Below, in pieces: positions 1 through 8,587 of a stretch of DNA of 64,000 bases. Source of the stretch: Vulcanimicrobiota bacterium. GTDB lineage: Bacteria; Vulcanimicrobiota; Vulcanimicrobiia; Vulcanimicrobiales; Vulcanimicrobiaceae. The stretch's first letter is position 1; every line of letters starts with the position of its first letter. Below the pieces are notes generated by a model. That model was not told where the DNA came from, did not search any database, and saw only the letters and a program-made list of their open reading frames with translations. The stretch is from positions 2,080,192-2,144,191 of the forward strand of contig PLJL01000004.1 of NCBI GenBank assembly GCA_003140215.1. Direction: 5' to 3'. The position numbers were made by a program, and so were the translations under genes.

Positions 1-72
1 GCTCACCTCACGGTGACGCGCCTTTCTCGTTGCCGGTAGGCGCTTTCATGAGGCACGCCGCATTCGGGCGGC

Positions 73-1032
73 ATGCGGACGTTGCCGGTCGCGGTCGCAT
101 TTGCGTTCATCCTTGCCGTTCGGGCGAGCCTCGGCAGCGGCGCGCCGGCCCCGCCGAGCGCGCTTGAACCCACGGCCGCGCCGATCCCGATCTCGCCACC
201 GCCGATCGAACGACCCACCCGCTGGTCGCGCGACGTGCATGCCGGGATCGGATTCGTCGGCGGTTGGCCGGGCGAAGAGGCGTCGGTCGAAGCATATTCC
301 ATCGGCTTTTCCGGCGAAGTCGAACCGTTCCGCGTCGACACGGCAAAGGTCCACGTCGACCGCGCCGGCGCCGACGGCCGGATCGAGGGTCGCGACGTCG
401 GGCGCGTCGGGCGGATCGTATACTGGTCGTCGGATTACACGACGCGCGCGCAGCAGGCGGTCATCGTTCCGCGCGCGATTCTCCGGCCTGGGCTGCAGCG
501 ACTCGTCCTGCGATTGGATCCCGGCGCCGTGACCCGCGACGGGGCGACGCAGACGCTCTCGGCGGACGACGAGGCGCACGGCCGCCGTTTCGTGCGCGTG
601 TACGTGCCGCAGCCCGATGCCGACTCCGCGGTGCCGGCCGATCTTATCGGGGCGGAGGTCGCGCCGCGCGCTCCCCTGACGTTGTACTGCCCGCTGCCCG
701 CAGGCGTCGTCGCGAGGTTCGAAATCAAGCCCCACGCGCGGTTCCGGATCGCCAAGATCACGCGCGCAGCCGGTCACGCGTTCCTGCGGGCGGACGTGGA
801 TGCGGGCCCCTCGCGGAACTCGTCGGTGTACAAAGCCGTCGACCCGATTCAGATCACGCTCGACGAGGCGCAGCGCCCGGCGCTTGGACACGCATGGGTG
901 ATGGTGCGCCATTTCCCAGCTCCCGATCCGCCGGCGCCCCGCGCGACGGGGATCGACTACGACCGTTGCGCGCCACTCGAATTCTACGCCGCCGACCGTA
1001 CGGATCTCGCGCGGATCGTTACGTTTCCTTAG
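73..1032 (+). CDS. Exported protein of unknown function
   Basis: I do not recognise this 319-residue protein. The first ~22 residues form a hydrophobic signal peptide ending near GSGA, followed by a proline-rich linker (residues ~25-48). The rest is mixed and beta-rich with no cysteine pairs and no membrane segment, so it is probably secreted or periplasmic. It converges on the EgtB-like gene; the two stop codons overlap by about 4 bp. The ATG has no clear Shine-Dalgarno sequence in front of it. Coding in this frame is favoured over long antisense ORFs because of the signal peptide and the clean tail-to-tail fit with the next gene. Confidence 0.7.
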   Translation: MRTLPVAVAFAFILAVRASLGSGAPAPPSALEPTAAPIPISPPPIERPTRWSRDVHAGIGFVGGWPGEEASVEAYSIGFSGEVEPFRVDTAKVHVDRAGADGRIEGRDVGRVGRIVYWSSDYTTRAQQAVIVPRAILRPGLQRLVLRLDPGAVTRDGATQTLSADDEAHGRRFVRVYVPQPDADSAVPADLIGAEVAPRAPLTLYCPLPAGVVARFEIKPHARFRIAKITRAAGHAFLRADVDAGPSRNSSVYKAVDPIQITLDEAQRPALGHAWVMVRHFPAPDPPAPRATGIDYDRCAPLEFYAADRTDLARIVTFP

Positions 1033-2306
1033 CGGTCGTAAGCCCGGCGGAAGGTCGTGTAGACATAGGGGTAGTCGAAATAGAACCAGTTGCGGAACGA
1101 GCGACGGATCATCGTCGGCGCGGTGACCGGCGAAGCCCCCTTCATCACGTAGTGCATCCCATCGAAGAAGTCGGCGGAGTAGCGCGGGTAGGACGCCATC
1201 GGCGCGAAGCCGTCGAACGGCGCGAACGGCGTCGCCGTCCACTCCCAACCGTTGCCGACAAGGTCGTGCACCCCGAACGCGCTGGCGCCCTGCGGCGACG
1301 AGCCGGCGGGCTCGGGGTCGAAGCGGCGCCAGCCGAAGTTGCCGTGGCGCTCGGGGTCGGGCGCGGCGTCGCCCCACGGCTGCGCGCGCTCGTCGCCGCC
1401 CGGCGTGCCGTACGCCGCGCGGTGGTACTCCGGCTCGGTCAACAAGCGCGCGCCGCTCCACCGCGCGAACGCCGCGGCCTGCTCCTGCGTGCAGTACACC
1501 GGCCACGACGCGGGGAGCGGCAGATCCTCGAAGCATCCCAGCAGCATGAACTCGCCGTCGCGCTCGAACCAGAACGCGGGGACCGGCCCGCCGGCTCGCA
1601 CGAACTCGAGGTACTCGGCGTTGGTGACGTCGTATGCATCGACCCCGAACGCGGCGACGTCGACGACGTGCTCGTCGAACTCGTTGTCCCAGCCGAACGC
1701 GAGCGCGTCGCGGCGCGCGCCGAGCGTCGCGGCTCCGCCCGGGATCGCGACCGGGTCGCGGCGCGGCGGGGTGACGTCGCGGTGCACGCCGCGCGGGCCG
1801 CGTTGCTTCGCGCGCGCCAGCCGGTGAATGATGTAGGTCAGCGTCTCGTGGTGCATCTCCTCGTGCTCGAGGATGTTGTGGGCGGCTTGCGCGTGCACCA
1901 GGCGCGGGTTCGACGGATCGTCGAGCTGCGCTTGGGCAAACGCGTCGAGAACCGCCGCGTCGCAAGCGGCGCCGAAGGCCTGCACGCCGGAGCGATCCGG
2001 CCAGCCGTTGCGCTGCAGCTGCGCTGCCGCGCTCGCGTCACGCGGGTCGATGCCGCGGTCGAAGACCCGCTCCAACCGCGCGTCGATCGAAGGGCGGCCC
2101 AGCGCGTCGCGAACCAGCGTATAGAACGAGAACGCCGGGATGTGGCCGTCGTAGAAGATGAACGGGTTTCGCAGCGGGAGCGGCCGCTCCAGGTATGCCT
2201 CGGGCGCAAGCAGCCCGAACAGGTCCGCGGTGCGGCGGCGGTTGGCGCGATAACGCGCTGCGAACGCCTCCCGGTCGAGGGCTCCGGCGGGAGTGAGCGT
2301 GTCCAT
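1029..2306 (-). CDS. EgtB-like nonheme iron sulfoxide synthase (DinB + FGE-sulfatase domains)
   Basis: The 425-residue protein has the EgtB layout: an N-terminal DinB-like helical domain and a C-terminal formylglycine-generating-enzyme (SUMF1) fold with the motif GNGWEW. The three His iron ligands of EgtB are visible: H55 in GHIPAF, and H148 and H152 in HEEMH, with the same four-residue spacing as in mycobacterial EgtB. EgtB joins cysteine or glutamylcysteine to hercynine in ergothioneine synthesis. The partner methyltransferase EgtD is not in this window, so the exact substrate (ergothioneine, selenoneine or ovothiol type) is open. Its start lies 1 bp after the stop of the upstream aldehyde dehydrogenase, so the two are co-transcribed. 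Confidence 0.85.
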   Translation of the reverse strand: MDTLTPAGALDREAFAARYRANRRRTADLFGLLAPEAYLERPLPLRNPFIFYDGHIPAFSFYTLVRDALGRPSIDARLERVFDRGIDPRDASAAAQLQRNGWPDRSGVQAFGAACDAAVLDAFAQAQLDDPSNPRLVHAQAAHNILEHEEMHHETLTYIIHRLARAKQRGPRGVHRDVTPPRRDPVAIPGGAATLGARRDALAFGWDNEFDEHVVDVAAFGVDAYDVTNAEYLEFVRAGGPVPAFWFERDGEFMLLGCFEDLPLPASWPVYCTQEQAAAFARWSGARLLTEPEYHRAAYGTPGGDERAQPWGDAAPDPERHGNFGWRRFDPEPAGSSPQGASAFGVHDLVGNGWEWTATPFAPFDGFAPMASYPRYSADFFDGMHYVMKGASPVTAPTMIRRSFRNWFYFDYPYVYTTFRRAYDR

Positions 2307-2307
2307 G

Positions 2308-3741
2308 CTAGACGCTCAGGTAGGGGTGCAGGCCGGCGACGCCGCCTTCGCGCCCGAAGCCCGACTCGCGGTAGCCGCCGAAGGGTGAGCTGGGATCGAA
2401 CTGGTTGAAGGTGGAGCACCACACGACGCCGGCCTGCAGCCGCTGCGCGACGTACATCGACTTTGAGCCCTTGTCGGTCCACACGCCCGCCGAGAGGCCG
2501 TAGGGCGTGTTGTTGGCCTTCTCGATCGCTTCGTCGGCGGTGCGGAAGGTCATGATCGAAAGCACCGGGCCGAAGATCTCCTCGCGCGCGATGCGGTGCG
2601 ACTGCGAGACGCCGGTGAAGAACGATGCCCGGTGGAAGAAGCCGCGCGCCGGCAGCGCGCACGACTGCTGGTAGAGCACCGCGCCTTCGGCGACCCCGCT
2701 CTGGACGAGCTCGCTGATCTTGGCGTGTTGCGCCGCGGAGTTTATCGCGCCGATGTCGGTGTTCTTGTCGAGCGGATCGCCCAACCGCAACGTCTCGATG
2801 CGCGCCTTGAGCTTGTCGACGACCTCGTCGTGCACCGATTCCTGCACCAGCAGACGCGAGCCGGCGCAGCAGACGTGACCCTGATTGAAGTAGATCCCGG
2901 TAACGACGCCCTCGATCGCTTGGTCGAGCGGTGCATCGGCGAACACGATGTTGGCCGCTTTTCCGCCCAGCTCGAGCGTCATGCGCTTGCGCGTTCCGGC
3001 GACGGTCTTCTGGATGATCTTGCCGACCTCGGTCGAGCCGGTGAACGCGATCTTGTCGATCCCCGGATGCGCGACGAGCGCGGCGCCGGTGCGGCCGTCG
3101 CCGGTGAGGATGTTGACGACGCCCGGCGGCAGCTCCGCCTCTTCGCAGATCTCCGCCAGCAGCAGCGCGGTGAGCGGCGTCGTCTCGGCCGGCTTGAGCA
3201 CGATCGTGTTTCCGCAGGCGATCGCCGGCGCGATCTTCCAGGCCGCCATGAGCAGCGGGAAGTTCCACGGGATGATCGAGCCGACGACGCCGACCGGTTC
3301 GGGGTGCTCGCTGCCATGGATGGCGTAGCGCAGCTTGTCGGCCCAGCCGGCGTAGTAGAAGAAGTGCGCGGCGGCTTGCACCACGTCGAAATCGCGCGAC
3401 TCCTTGATGGGCTTCCCGCCATCCATGGTTTCGAGCACCGCGAGCTCGCGCGAGCGCTCGGTGATCGCGCGCGCGATGCGGTACACGAACTTCGCGCGAT
3501 CGGCCGGGCGCATCGGGCGCCAGTAGCGCTCGTAGGCTTCGCGGGCCGCGGCGACGGCGCGCTCGACGTCCTCGGGCGTGCCCACGGCGACCTGGGCCAG
3601 CTCTTCTTCCGTCGCGGGGTTCACCGTCGCGAAGGTTTGGCCGCTCGACGACGGCACCCACCGGCCGCCGATGAAATGGTCGTACCGGGCCGCGATGCGG
3701 ACCGGCGTGGATTCCAGCGCTGGGGCATAGGCGAGTGCCAT
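2308..3741 (-). CDS. NAD(P)-dependent aldehyde dehydrogenase
   Basis: A full-length (477 aa) ALDH-superfamily enzyme that oxidises an aldehyde to its carboxylate in the cytoplasm. The general base Glu257 sits in LELGG and the nucleophile Cys291 in GHVCCAGSR. The cofactor-binding PWNFP and FTGST motifs are also present. The best match in style is the betaine/retinal aldehyde dehydrogenase group, but the substrate cannot be read from sequence. The start is placed at the ATG before ALAYAPAL; an upstream ATG at 3828 would add a low-complexity stretch that overlaps the MCO-ZIP gene. It is followed after 1 bp by the EgtB-like gene. Confidence 0.93.
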   Translation of the reverse strand: MALAYAPALESTPVRIAARYDHFIGGRWVPSSSGQTFATVNPATEEELAQVAVGTPEDVERAVAAAREAYERYWRPMRPADRAKFVYRIARAITERSRELAVLETMDGGKPIKESRDFDVVQAAAHFFYYAGWADKLRYAIHGSEHPEPVGVVGSIIPWNFPLLMAAWKIAPAIACGNTIVLKPAETTPLTALLLAEICEEAELPPGVVNILTGDGRTGAALVAHPGIDKIAFTGSTEVGKIIQKTVAGTRKRMTLELGGKAANIVFADAPLDQAIEGVVTGIYFNQGHVCCAGSRLLVQESVHDEVVDKLKARIETLRLGDPLDKNTDIGAINSAAQHAKISELVQSGVAEGAVLYQQSCALPARGFFHRASFFTGVSQSHRIAREEIFGPVLSIMTFRTADEAIEKANNTPYGLSAGVWTDKGSKSMYVAQRLQAGVVWCSTFNQFDPSSPFGGYRESGFGREGGVAGLHPYLSV

Positions 3742-3772
3742 GGACGAGACTTCGGCGGGCGCGCTGGGCGGC

Positions 3773-5665
3773 CTAGCCGTTGAGGTCGACCACGATCTCG
3801 GTCGCCAGGGCGAGCACGAAGCCGGCACCGACCATCGACGCCGAACGGAAGCCGATCCCGGTCTTCTTGAGCACGGCCCACAACTCGCCGATCACGTAGA
3901 TCAACGCCCCGACCGCGGTCGCGAGAAACAGCGTCGAGAGCAGCGGTGAGGACAACGCATAGCCGACGATGGTGCCGATGAACGTCGGCCCGCCGGCGAC
4001 GAGTCCGGCCAGCCCGAGCTGTTTCCAGGTCGGGACCGTGCCGCGCCCGGCCAGCGGCGCGGCGATCCCGAAGCCCTCGGTCGCGTTGTGGAGCGCGAAG
4101 CCGACGATCAGCCCCACCGCGACGACGGTAGCGCCGGCCGCGGCCGACGCGCCGATCGCGAGCCCTTCGGCGAAGTTGTGCGCGCCGATCCCGACCGCGA
4201 TCATCATCGCCAGCGCGAGCGGGTTGTCGGCCACCTTCGCACCGTGCCGCGCGACCCGCGACGACGCGACCCCGAGACCGCCCAGCCCGAGCATCAAGCC
4301 CAGTACAAACACGACCGCCGACGCGACGGGCGCCGGCGCGCCGCCCTTCCAAGCGATCGCCCCCGAGGTGATCGGACGCAACGCGCCTTGCGCGATCTCG
4401 ACGACCAGGTACGCCAGGATCCCGATCGCCAGCGCGTTGAGCAGGCCGATCGTGTGCGGCGACAAGTTGCGCGCACGCGCCACGGGCAGCCCCAAGAAGA
4501 TCGTCAGGCCGGCGAATGCGCCCAACAGAACCGTCGCGAGAAACGACAGCTTCCCGGGCCCCTGCGGGTTCGCCGGCGGCATCGCCATGTCGCGCATCGC
4601 GGCAAGCATCGCGCCGAACTTCTGCGGGGTTCCAGCGTAGTGCAGTGCCGTGATCAATCCCGACGGCATCCCTGCGGCGTCCTCGATGTGCGCCAGCACG
4701 TGGCACTGGAGCATCCACGTTCCGGGTATCGCGTTGGCCGGTACGATCACGTCGACGCGCTGCGACGGCAAGAGTGCGATGCTGTCCTCGCGCTGCGGGC
4801 GATCGAGCGGCCACGCATCGCGCGCGATCACGATCTGTTCGTGGCCGTGGATGTGCATTGTGTGCACTTCCTCGGCTGACATCGAGACGTAGCGGATGCG
4901 CACCCGCTCGCCGCGGCGCACCTCGAGCTGCGTGGTGTCCGGATACTCCTTCCCGTTGATCGTGTTGTCGGTCTCGTTGGTGGACTGCACCGGCCACGAC
5001 GACACGAACAGCAGGTAGTCGCGGTCGGCGCGTTCTTCGGGTCGCGGCTGCGCCGGATGCACGATGATCGCGCCGTACAGCCCGGCATCGAGCGCGGCCT
5101 TGCGGTCGTGGGTGTGGTAGATGAACGTTCCGGGCTGGGTCGCGGTGAAGGCGTAGCGATAGCGGCCGTGCGGCGGAACGGGGTCCTGTTCCCAGCCGGC
5201 GACGCCGTCGGCGGCGGGCGGCGTGCCGTGGATCCCGTGGAGGTGGATCGTGTCGGGGGTGTCGAGCTCATTGCGATAGTCGATCACGACCCGGTCGCCC
5301 TCGCGCACGGCGATGACCGGCCCCGGGACCACCCCGTTGTAGGTGCGCGCCATCAGCGTCAGCCCGGCTTTGAGCGTCCATGGCGCGGGGCGCCCGACGA
5401 TGTGGAAGATTTTCGTGCGACCGTGAACCTCGGGCACCGCGTCGTAGGCCCCGTCGGGGCGGCGGACGATCCGGGACTCCCCCGGGAACGGGGTTGCCTG
5501 CGGGAACGGCGGGCGCAACGGCTGCATCCCGACTTGGGCCGGGTTGACGGCCATCCCCGGCATGTCGTCGGCCGAGGCCTGTCCCGGGAGCGGCGCCAGG
5601 ACGGCCCAACCCACGGCGAGGGCGAGGCCGAGCTTGTAGGCCAACCTCACGGCCGACGTAGGCAT
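3773..5665 (-). CDS. Multicopper oxidase fused to a ZIP-family metal transporter
   Basis: One 630-residue reading frame joins two normally separate proteins. Residues 1-32 are a signal peptide. Residues ~85-345 are cupredoxin domains with the copper motifs HLHG (141-144), HTH (184-186), HxxHxH (268-273) and CHxxxH with Met333 (321-333). The His that normally precedes the Cys is Gln320, so one type-3 copper ligand is replaced. Residues ~372-630 are a ZIP transporter with eight predicted helices and the metal-site motifs HNFAEG (496-501) and HNATEG (526-531). ZIP proteins normally keep their N-terminus outside the cytoplasm, which puts the oxidase in the periplasm at the transporter mouth. A role in oxidation-coupled uptake or detoxification of Cu, Fe, Mn or Zn is inference. 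Confidence 0.93.
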   Translation of the reverse strand: MPTSAVRLAYKLGLALAVGWAVLAPLPGQASADDMPGMAVNPAQVGMQPLRPPFPQATPFPGESRIVRRPDGAYDAVPEVHGRTKIFHIVGRPAPWTLKAGLTLMARTYNGVVPGPVIAVREGDRVVIDYRNELDTPDTIHLHGIHGTPPAADGVAGWEQDPVPPHGRYRYAFTATQPGTFIYHTHDRKAALDAGLYGAIIVHPAQPRPEERADRDYLLFVSSWPVQSTNETDNTINGKEYPDTTQLEVRRGERVRIRYVSMSAEEVHTMHIHGHEQIVIARDAWPLDRPQREDSIALLPSQRVDVIVPANAIPGTWMLQCHVLAHIEDAAGMPSGLITALHYAGTPQKFGAMLAAMRDMAMPPANPQGPGKLSFLATVLLGAFAGLTIFLGLPVARARNLSPHTIGLLNALAIGILAYLVVEIAQGALRPITSGAIAWKGGAPAPVASAVVFVLGLMLGLGGLGVASSRVARHGAKVADNPLALAMMIAVGIGAHNFAEGLAIGASAAAGATVVAVGLIVGFALHNATEGFGIAAPLAGRGTVPTWKQLGLAGLVAGGPTFIGTIVGYALSSPLLSTLFLATAVGALIYVIGELWAVLKKTGIGFRSASMVGAGFVLALATEIVVDLNG

Positions 5666-5714
5666 GCCTAACTGTTACGCGAAAGGCGGACCCGCGGCCT
5701 TCCGTGCGGCGGCG

Positions 5715-6605
5715 CTAGTCCTTGGCGAAGTAGTCGAGCGAGCTGTAACGGCCGGTCGCGAGCTTCTCGCGCTGCATGAGCAAGTCGTCGAGCAGCGCCG
5801 AGGCGCCGATGCGGAACAGGCCGGGCGACAACCACGGATCGCCAAGGGTCTCATCGAGCAGCACCAGGTAGGCGATCGCGGCTTTGGTGTTGCGCACGCC
5901 TCCGGCGACCTTGAGGCCGCGCTGCTCGCCGGTGCGGCGCGCGAAGTCGCGCAGCGCTTCGGCCATCACCAGCGCGGTCGCGAGCGTCGCGGACGTCCCG
6001 ATCTTGCCGGTCGAGGTCTTGATCACGTCGGCGCCGGCTTCGAGCGCGAGGTCGCTGGCGCGGCGCGTCGCGTCGTACGAGCCCAGCTCGCCGGTTTCCA
6101 GAATGACTTTGAGGTGGATCGGGCCGCACAACGTCTTGACCGCCGCGATCTCGGCGAAGACGTGGTTTTCGTCGCCGGCGAGAAACGCGCCGCGGTCGAT
6201 CACCATGTCGATCTCGTCGGCGCCCGACGCCAGCGCTGCCTCGGTGTCGCGCAGCTTCACGTCCAGCGACGAGAGGCCGCTGGGGAACGCCGTTGCGACC
6301 GAGGCCACCAGCACGCCGGTCCCGAGCAGGGCCTGCTTGGCGACGGCGACGAGGTTGGGATAGACGCACACCGCTGCCACCCGCGGCGCGCCGGGTGCGG
6401 GATAGGCGGCCTTGGCGCACAGCGAACGAACGCGGCCCGGCGAGTCCCGGCCTTCGAGCGTGGTCAGGTCGATGCAGCGAATCGCCAAGTCGATCGCCGC
6501 GAGCTTGGCCTCGTTCTTGATCGAGCGTTTGGCGAAGCCCGCCGCGCGGGCTTCGAGCATCACCGCGTCGACCGTCGGCGACGCCGATGACAGGAGAAGG
6601 GGCAT
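5715..6605 (-). CDS. deoC: Deoxyribose-phosphate aldolase
   Basis: DeoC cleaves 2-deoxyribose-5-phosphate to acetaldehyde and glyceraldehyde-3-phosphate in nucleoside catabolism. The TIM-barrel signatures are present: DEIDMVID, KVILETG, and the Schiff-base lysine in VIKTSTGK, followed by KVAGGVR. At 296 residues it is longer than E. coli DeoC (259) because of an N-terminal helical extension, as in the DERA-like subgroup. GGAGG lies only 1 nt before this ATG, which is too close for normal ribosome binding, so the exact start is uncertain. It is divergent from the CoA-transferase gene, with 30 bp between the two starts. Confidence 0.9.
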   Translation of the reverse strand: MPLLLSSASPTVDAVMLEARAAGFAKRSIKNEAKLAAIDLAIRCIDLTTLEGRDSPGRVRSLCAKAAYPAPGAPRVAAVCVYPNLVAVAKQALLGTGVLVASVATAFPSGLSSLDVKLRDTEAALASGADEIDMVIDRGAFLAGDENHVFAEIAAVKTLCGPIHLKVILETGELGSYDATRRASDLALEAGADVIKTSTGKIGTSATLATALVMAEALRDFARRTGEQRGLKVAGGVRNTKAAIAYLVLLDETLGDPWLSPGLFRIGASALLDDLLMQREKLATGRYSSLDYFAKD

Positions 6606-6635
6606 GCCTCCGTACGTTCGAGAAAGTCGCGCTGC

Positions 6636-7802
6636 GTGACCTCGTACCGCCCGCCGCTCGACGGCATCCGCGTACTGGAGCTCGGCTCGTCCGTCGCGGG
6701 CCCCGCCGCCGGACGGCTCCTGGCCGACCTCGGCGCGGAGGTGATCAAGGTCGAGAACGACGAGGGCGACGGGCTGCGCACCTGGGGGCCGCCGGCGCCC
6801 GACGGGACGTCGTGGTGGTTCAAGTCGCACAACCGCAACAAACGCTTCGTGCGCTTCGACCTCCACGCCGAGCCCGACCGCGCGACGGTGCGCGAGCTGG
6901 CCCTGCGCTGCGACGTGGTGCTTGAGAACTTTCGTCCCGGGCGGCTCGAGGCGTGGGGCTTGGGCTACGACGCGCTGCGAATTGACAACCCGCGGCTGGT
7001 GTACGCCTCGATCAGCGGCTACGGCCAAGACGGGCCGTACCGCGACCGCGCGGGCTTCGGCAACATCGCCGAGTCGATGAGCGGGCTGCGCTACGTGACG
7101 GGATTCGCCGATGCGCCGCCGGTGCGGGTCGGGATCTCGCTCGCCGACGAGCTGGCGGCACTGTACTGCGTCGTCGGAATCCAGGCCGCCCTGCTGGCGC
7201 GCGAGCGCGACGGGGTCGGCGACTACGTCGACGTCTCGTTGCTCGAAGCGTCGGTCGCGGTTACCCAGGGGATGCTGCCCGAGTACGATGCGCTGGGGGT
7301 GGTCCGCGAGCGCAGCGGCAATTCCCACGTCGCCGTCGCCCCCTCGAACATCTACCCGACCCGTGACGGACGGTGGATCGCGATCGGCGCGAACGCCAAC
7401 TCGCTGTTCCGCCGTTTTGCGGACGCGATCGGCCGCCCGGAGCTGGCCGACGACCCGCGCTACCGCGGGAACCGCGAGCGCACCGAGCACGGGGCCGAGA
7501 TCGACGCGATCGTCGCGCAGTGGACGCGCCTGCACGACGCGGCCGAAGCCGACGCGATCCTGGCTGCGGCGGGCGTCCCGGCCGGCCCGGTGAACTCGAT
7601 CGCCGACATCGTCGCCGACGAACAGGTGCGCGCACGCGGCGTCGTCCGCCACCTCGAAGACGACGCCGGCAACCGGATCGCGACGACCGCGCCGGTGCCG
7701 CGCTTCCGGGTTCACCCGACGGTATCGCATCATGCCGCGCGCGCGGTCGGCGCCGACACCGCCGACGTCCTCGACGAGCTGCGCATCGGAGGAGCGTCAT
7801 AG
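6636..7802 (+). CDS. CaiB/BaiF family III CoA-transferase
   Basis: A 388-residue class III CoA-transferase starting at GTG. These enzymes move CoA between carboxylic acids through an aspartyl anhydride; the catalytic Asp is in YVDVSLLEA (about residue 192). Family signatures LDGIRVLELG near the N-terminus, ENFRPG and SGYGQDGPY are clear. Its stop codon overlaps the presumed start of an ABC importer ATPase and a GGAGGAG ribosome site lies inside its last codons, so transporter and enzyme are one operon. This suggests that the imported compound is a carboxylic acid activated by CoA transfer; the acid itself is unknown. Confidence 0.9.
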   Translation: MTSYRPPLDGIRVLELGSSVAGPAAGRLLADLGAEVIKVENDEGDGLRTWGPPAPDGTSWWFKSHNRNKRFVRFDLHAEPDRATVRELALRCDVVLENFRPGRLEAWGLGYDALRIDNPRLVYASISGYGQDGPYRDRAGFGNIAESMSGLRYVTGFADAPPVRVGISLADELAALYCVVGIQAALLARERDGVGDYVDVSLLEASVAVTQGMLPEYDALGVVRERSGNSHVAVAPSNIYPTRDGRWIAIGANANSLFRRFADAIGRPELADDPRYRGNRERTEHGAEIDAIVAQWTRLHDAAEADAILAAAGVPAGPVNSIADIVADEQVRARGVVRHLEDDAGNRIATTAPVPRFRVHPTVSHHAARAVGADTADVLDELRIGGAS

Positions 7803-8587
7803 CGGCGATCATTGCGTTTCGCGCCGTCGCCAAGACGTTCGAGTCGGGGTACACCGCGCTGCGCGACGTCGAGTTCGAGGTCGAGCCGCAACGCTTCGTG
7901 GCGCTGGTAGGCCCGTCGGGCTGCGGAAAGTCCACGACGCTCGCGCTGGTCTCGGGGCTCGACCGCAGCTCCAGCGGCAGCGTCAGCGTGCGCGGCACGC
8001 CGGTCGACGGAATCACGCCGGGTTTGGGCTTCCTGTTCCAACGCGATGCCTTGTTGCCGTGGAAAACCGTCGCGGACAACGTGGCGCTGCCCTTGCAGCT
8101 GCGCGGCGTGAAGGGCGACGAGGCGCGCCGGCGGGTCGACGAGTGGGTGGGGCGCGTCGGGTTGCGCGGTTTCGAGGCGTCGTTCCCGTACCAGCTCTCG
8201 GGCGGGATGCGCAAGCGCGTCGCGCTGGCACAGACGCTGGTGTACGACCCCGAGATCCTGCTCATGGACGAACCGTTCTCGGCGCTCGACGTGCAGACGC
8301 GCAACCTGATGGAGGCGGAGCTGCTCGAGCTGTGGCAGGGCTCGGGCAAGACGGTGATCTTCGTGACCCACGACCTCGAGGAAGCGATCGCGCTCGCGGA
8401 TGAGGTGATCGTGATGACGGCCGGACCGGCCCGCGTCAAGGCGCGCTACGAGGTGACGCTCCCCCGTCCGCGCGACATCGAGCAGGTGCGCTTCGATCCG
8501 CGCTTTACCGAGCTGTATTCCCGCATGTGGAACGACCTGCGCGACGAGGTCTTGAAGAGCTATGCGCGAGCAACTACGGCCCCTTAA
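7799..8587 (+). CDS. ABC importer ATPase (SsuB/TauB type), non-canonical start
   Basis: ATP-binding subunit of a nitrate/sulfonate/taurine-type importer. Walker [11 protein letters not shown]-loop, signature LSGGMRKR, Walker B ILLMDEP and the switch His in THDLEEA are intact. The start is the problem: the first conserved residues ([10 protein letters not shown]) begin at about 7808, and there is no in-frame ATG, GTG or TTG for over 100 codons upstream. GGAGGAG at 7788-7794 is correctly spaced for an ATA at 7799, which overlaps the preceding TAG stop; ATC at 7808 or ATT at 7811 are alternatives. The gene overlaps the permease gene by 26 bp. Confidence 0.9.
   Translation: MAAIIAFRAVAKTFESGYTALRDVEFEVEPQRFVALVGPSGCGKSTTLALVSGLDRSSSGSVSVRGTPVDGITPGLGFLFQRDALLPWKTVADNVALPLQLRGVKGDEARRRVDEWVGRVGLRGFEASFPYQLSGGMRKRVALAQTLVYDPEILLMDEPFSALDVQTRNLMEAELLELWQGSGKTVIFVTHDLEEAIALADEVIVMTAGPARVKARYEVTLPRPRDIEQVRFDPRFTELYSRMWNDLRDEVLKSYARATTAP

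Noticed and set aside
3..341. Minus-strand ORF of 112 codons at the window start
   Set aside because: It overlaps the exported-protein gene antisense and shows no signal, motif or ribosome site.
46..1965. Long minus-strand ORF of 639 codons opposite the exported-protein gene
   Set aside because: Arg/Ala-rich composition typical of antisense frames in GC-rich DNA; it overlaps the well-supported EgtB-like gene.
264..2408. Plus-strand ORF of 714 codons
   Set aside because: Antisense to the EgtB-like gene and composed mainly of Arg, Gly and Ala; no motif.
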